Assembly (NCBI GenBank): GCA_934446355.1
Contig: CAKSEC010000016.1
Location: 1-48,051, forward strand
Length of the DNA stretch: 48,051 nucleotides
Reading direction: 5' to 3'
From: an uncultured Oscillospiraceae bacterium
Lineage (GTDB): Bacteria > Bacillota > Clostridia > Oscillospirales > Ruminococcaceae
This document shows, one piece after another, positions 47,884 to 48,051 of the stretch (positions are counted from its first letter, which is position 1; each line of letters starts with the position of its first letter). The position numbers were made by a program, and so were the translations under genes. The notes beneath the pieces were generated by a model. The model was given only the letters and a program-made list of their open reading frames with translations, did no database searches and was not told the DNA's origin.

Positions 47884-47912
47884 TTGACTTCCGACCGATT
47901 TTGTGTTATCAT
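47884..47912 (+). promoter_or_regulatory. Promoter of the gene at the window end
   Basis: TTGACT, 17 nt, TATCAT. Confidence 0.75.
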
Positions 47913-47919
47913 CTTAATG

Positions 47920-47934
47920 GAACATATAGTGTTC
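47920..47934. promoter_or_regulatory. Operator-like inverted repeat at the start site
   Basis: GAACA-TATAG-TGTTC, directly after the -10 box of the promoter at 47884. The spacing (GAAC-N7-GTTC) does not fit LexA. Confidence 0.45.
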
Positions 47935-47987
47935 TGTTTATTTTACAGAAATGTTAGTTAAGTCTAACCGAGCAATAGGAGCAGCTT

Positions 47988-48051
47988 ATGAAAAAGATAT
48001 TCTTCGACATCGAAAAAGACGGTTTTTACGGTACATATTATGAAAACCCCC
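47988..48051 (+). CDS. Start of an unidentified protein (cut by the window end)
   Basis: Twenty-one codons, MKKIFFDIEKDGFYGTYYEN and on. AGGAG lies 6 nt upstream and a promoter about 80 nt upstream, so the start is credible. Too short to assign. Confidence 0.65.
   Translation, partial: MKKIFFDIEKDGFYGTYYENP

Noticed and set aside
1..48051. CRISPR arrays, insertion sequences, prophage or integrative-element modules
   Set aside because: No direct-repeat/spacer pattern, transposase, integrase, terminase or relaxase was found on either strand.

Overview
The window looks like a chromosomal segment of an anaerobic, fibre-degrading Firmicute of the Ruminococcus/Oscillospiraceae type. This is inferred from two secreted proteins ending in type-I dockerin modules, a GH43 enzyme, GTP-type PEP carboxykinase, an IreB/Rex/MerR/TetR/CPBP complement, and promoters that are almost all canonical TTGACA-17-TATAAT with GGAGG-type ribosome binding sites. 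It is mainly core chromosome. I see no prophage, insertion sequence, CRISPR array or conjugative module.

Layout: 1-3.3 kb holds a 5'-truncated GH18 fragment, gap and a GH43 glycosidase. 3.5-12 kb is a minus-strand operon: an MMPL/RND-type membrane protein, a very long GLUG/coiled-coil surface protein anchored by a C-terminal membrane helix, and a CotH-kinase-like lipoprotein. 12-16.7 kb has folA, a Y-family polymerase plus YolD pair, and pckG. 16.7-23 kb is a minus-strand run: aconitase, a 51-aa membrane peptide (unannotated size class), isocitrate dehydrogenase, Rex, a MerR regulator and a tandem double PP2C phosphatase. It links the citrate-to-2-oxoglutarate branch to redox sensing. 23-28.4 kb has an orphan replication-initiator-like gene, a TetR-CPBP protease pair, two tandem small-RNA-like units, a small acidic gene, tmRNA (ssrA) and a secreted HExxH putative metalloprotease. 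28.5-36.5 kb has a decayed C39-like gene, a MATE-methyltransferase-GNAT operon, ireB, a DivIVA-like protein, an orphan class-I fumarase beta subunit, a sigma factor, a zinc-ribbon protein and a small HTH-like gene with a structured leader. 36.7-45.4 kb is a head-to-head pair of large dockerin proteins sharing the same pre-dockerin module. The window ends with a sugar-binding lipoprotein, tRNA-Gln(CUG) and the start of an unidentified gene.

The most interesting signal is not a protein. Four intergenic elements (3398, 12557, 14516, 18831) are each exactly 105 bp. They fold into the same three-part hairpin with fixed internal loops and a fixed apical motif (TAGGCTTTGTGCCT), while the stems differ in sequence and keep pairing through compensatory changes. 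Most stem irregularities become G-U wobbles on one particular strand, which points to a structured RNA. A fifth copy (28350) carries a 68-bp insert, itself able to fold, exactly at the apex. A sixth (45418) is a relic. One copy lies in the folA leader and another supplies the rex stop codon. A second candidate is a tandem pair of promoter-driven hairpin RNAs with a shared G-rich loop (25482-25645).

All functions are inferred from sequence reading only. No database search or folding program was run.
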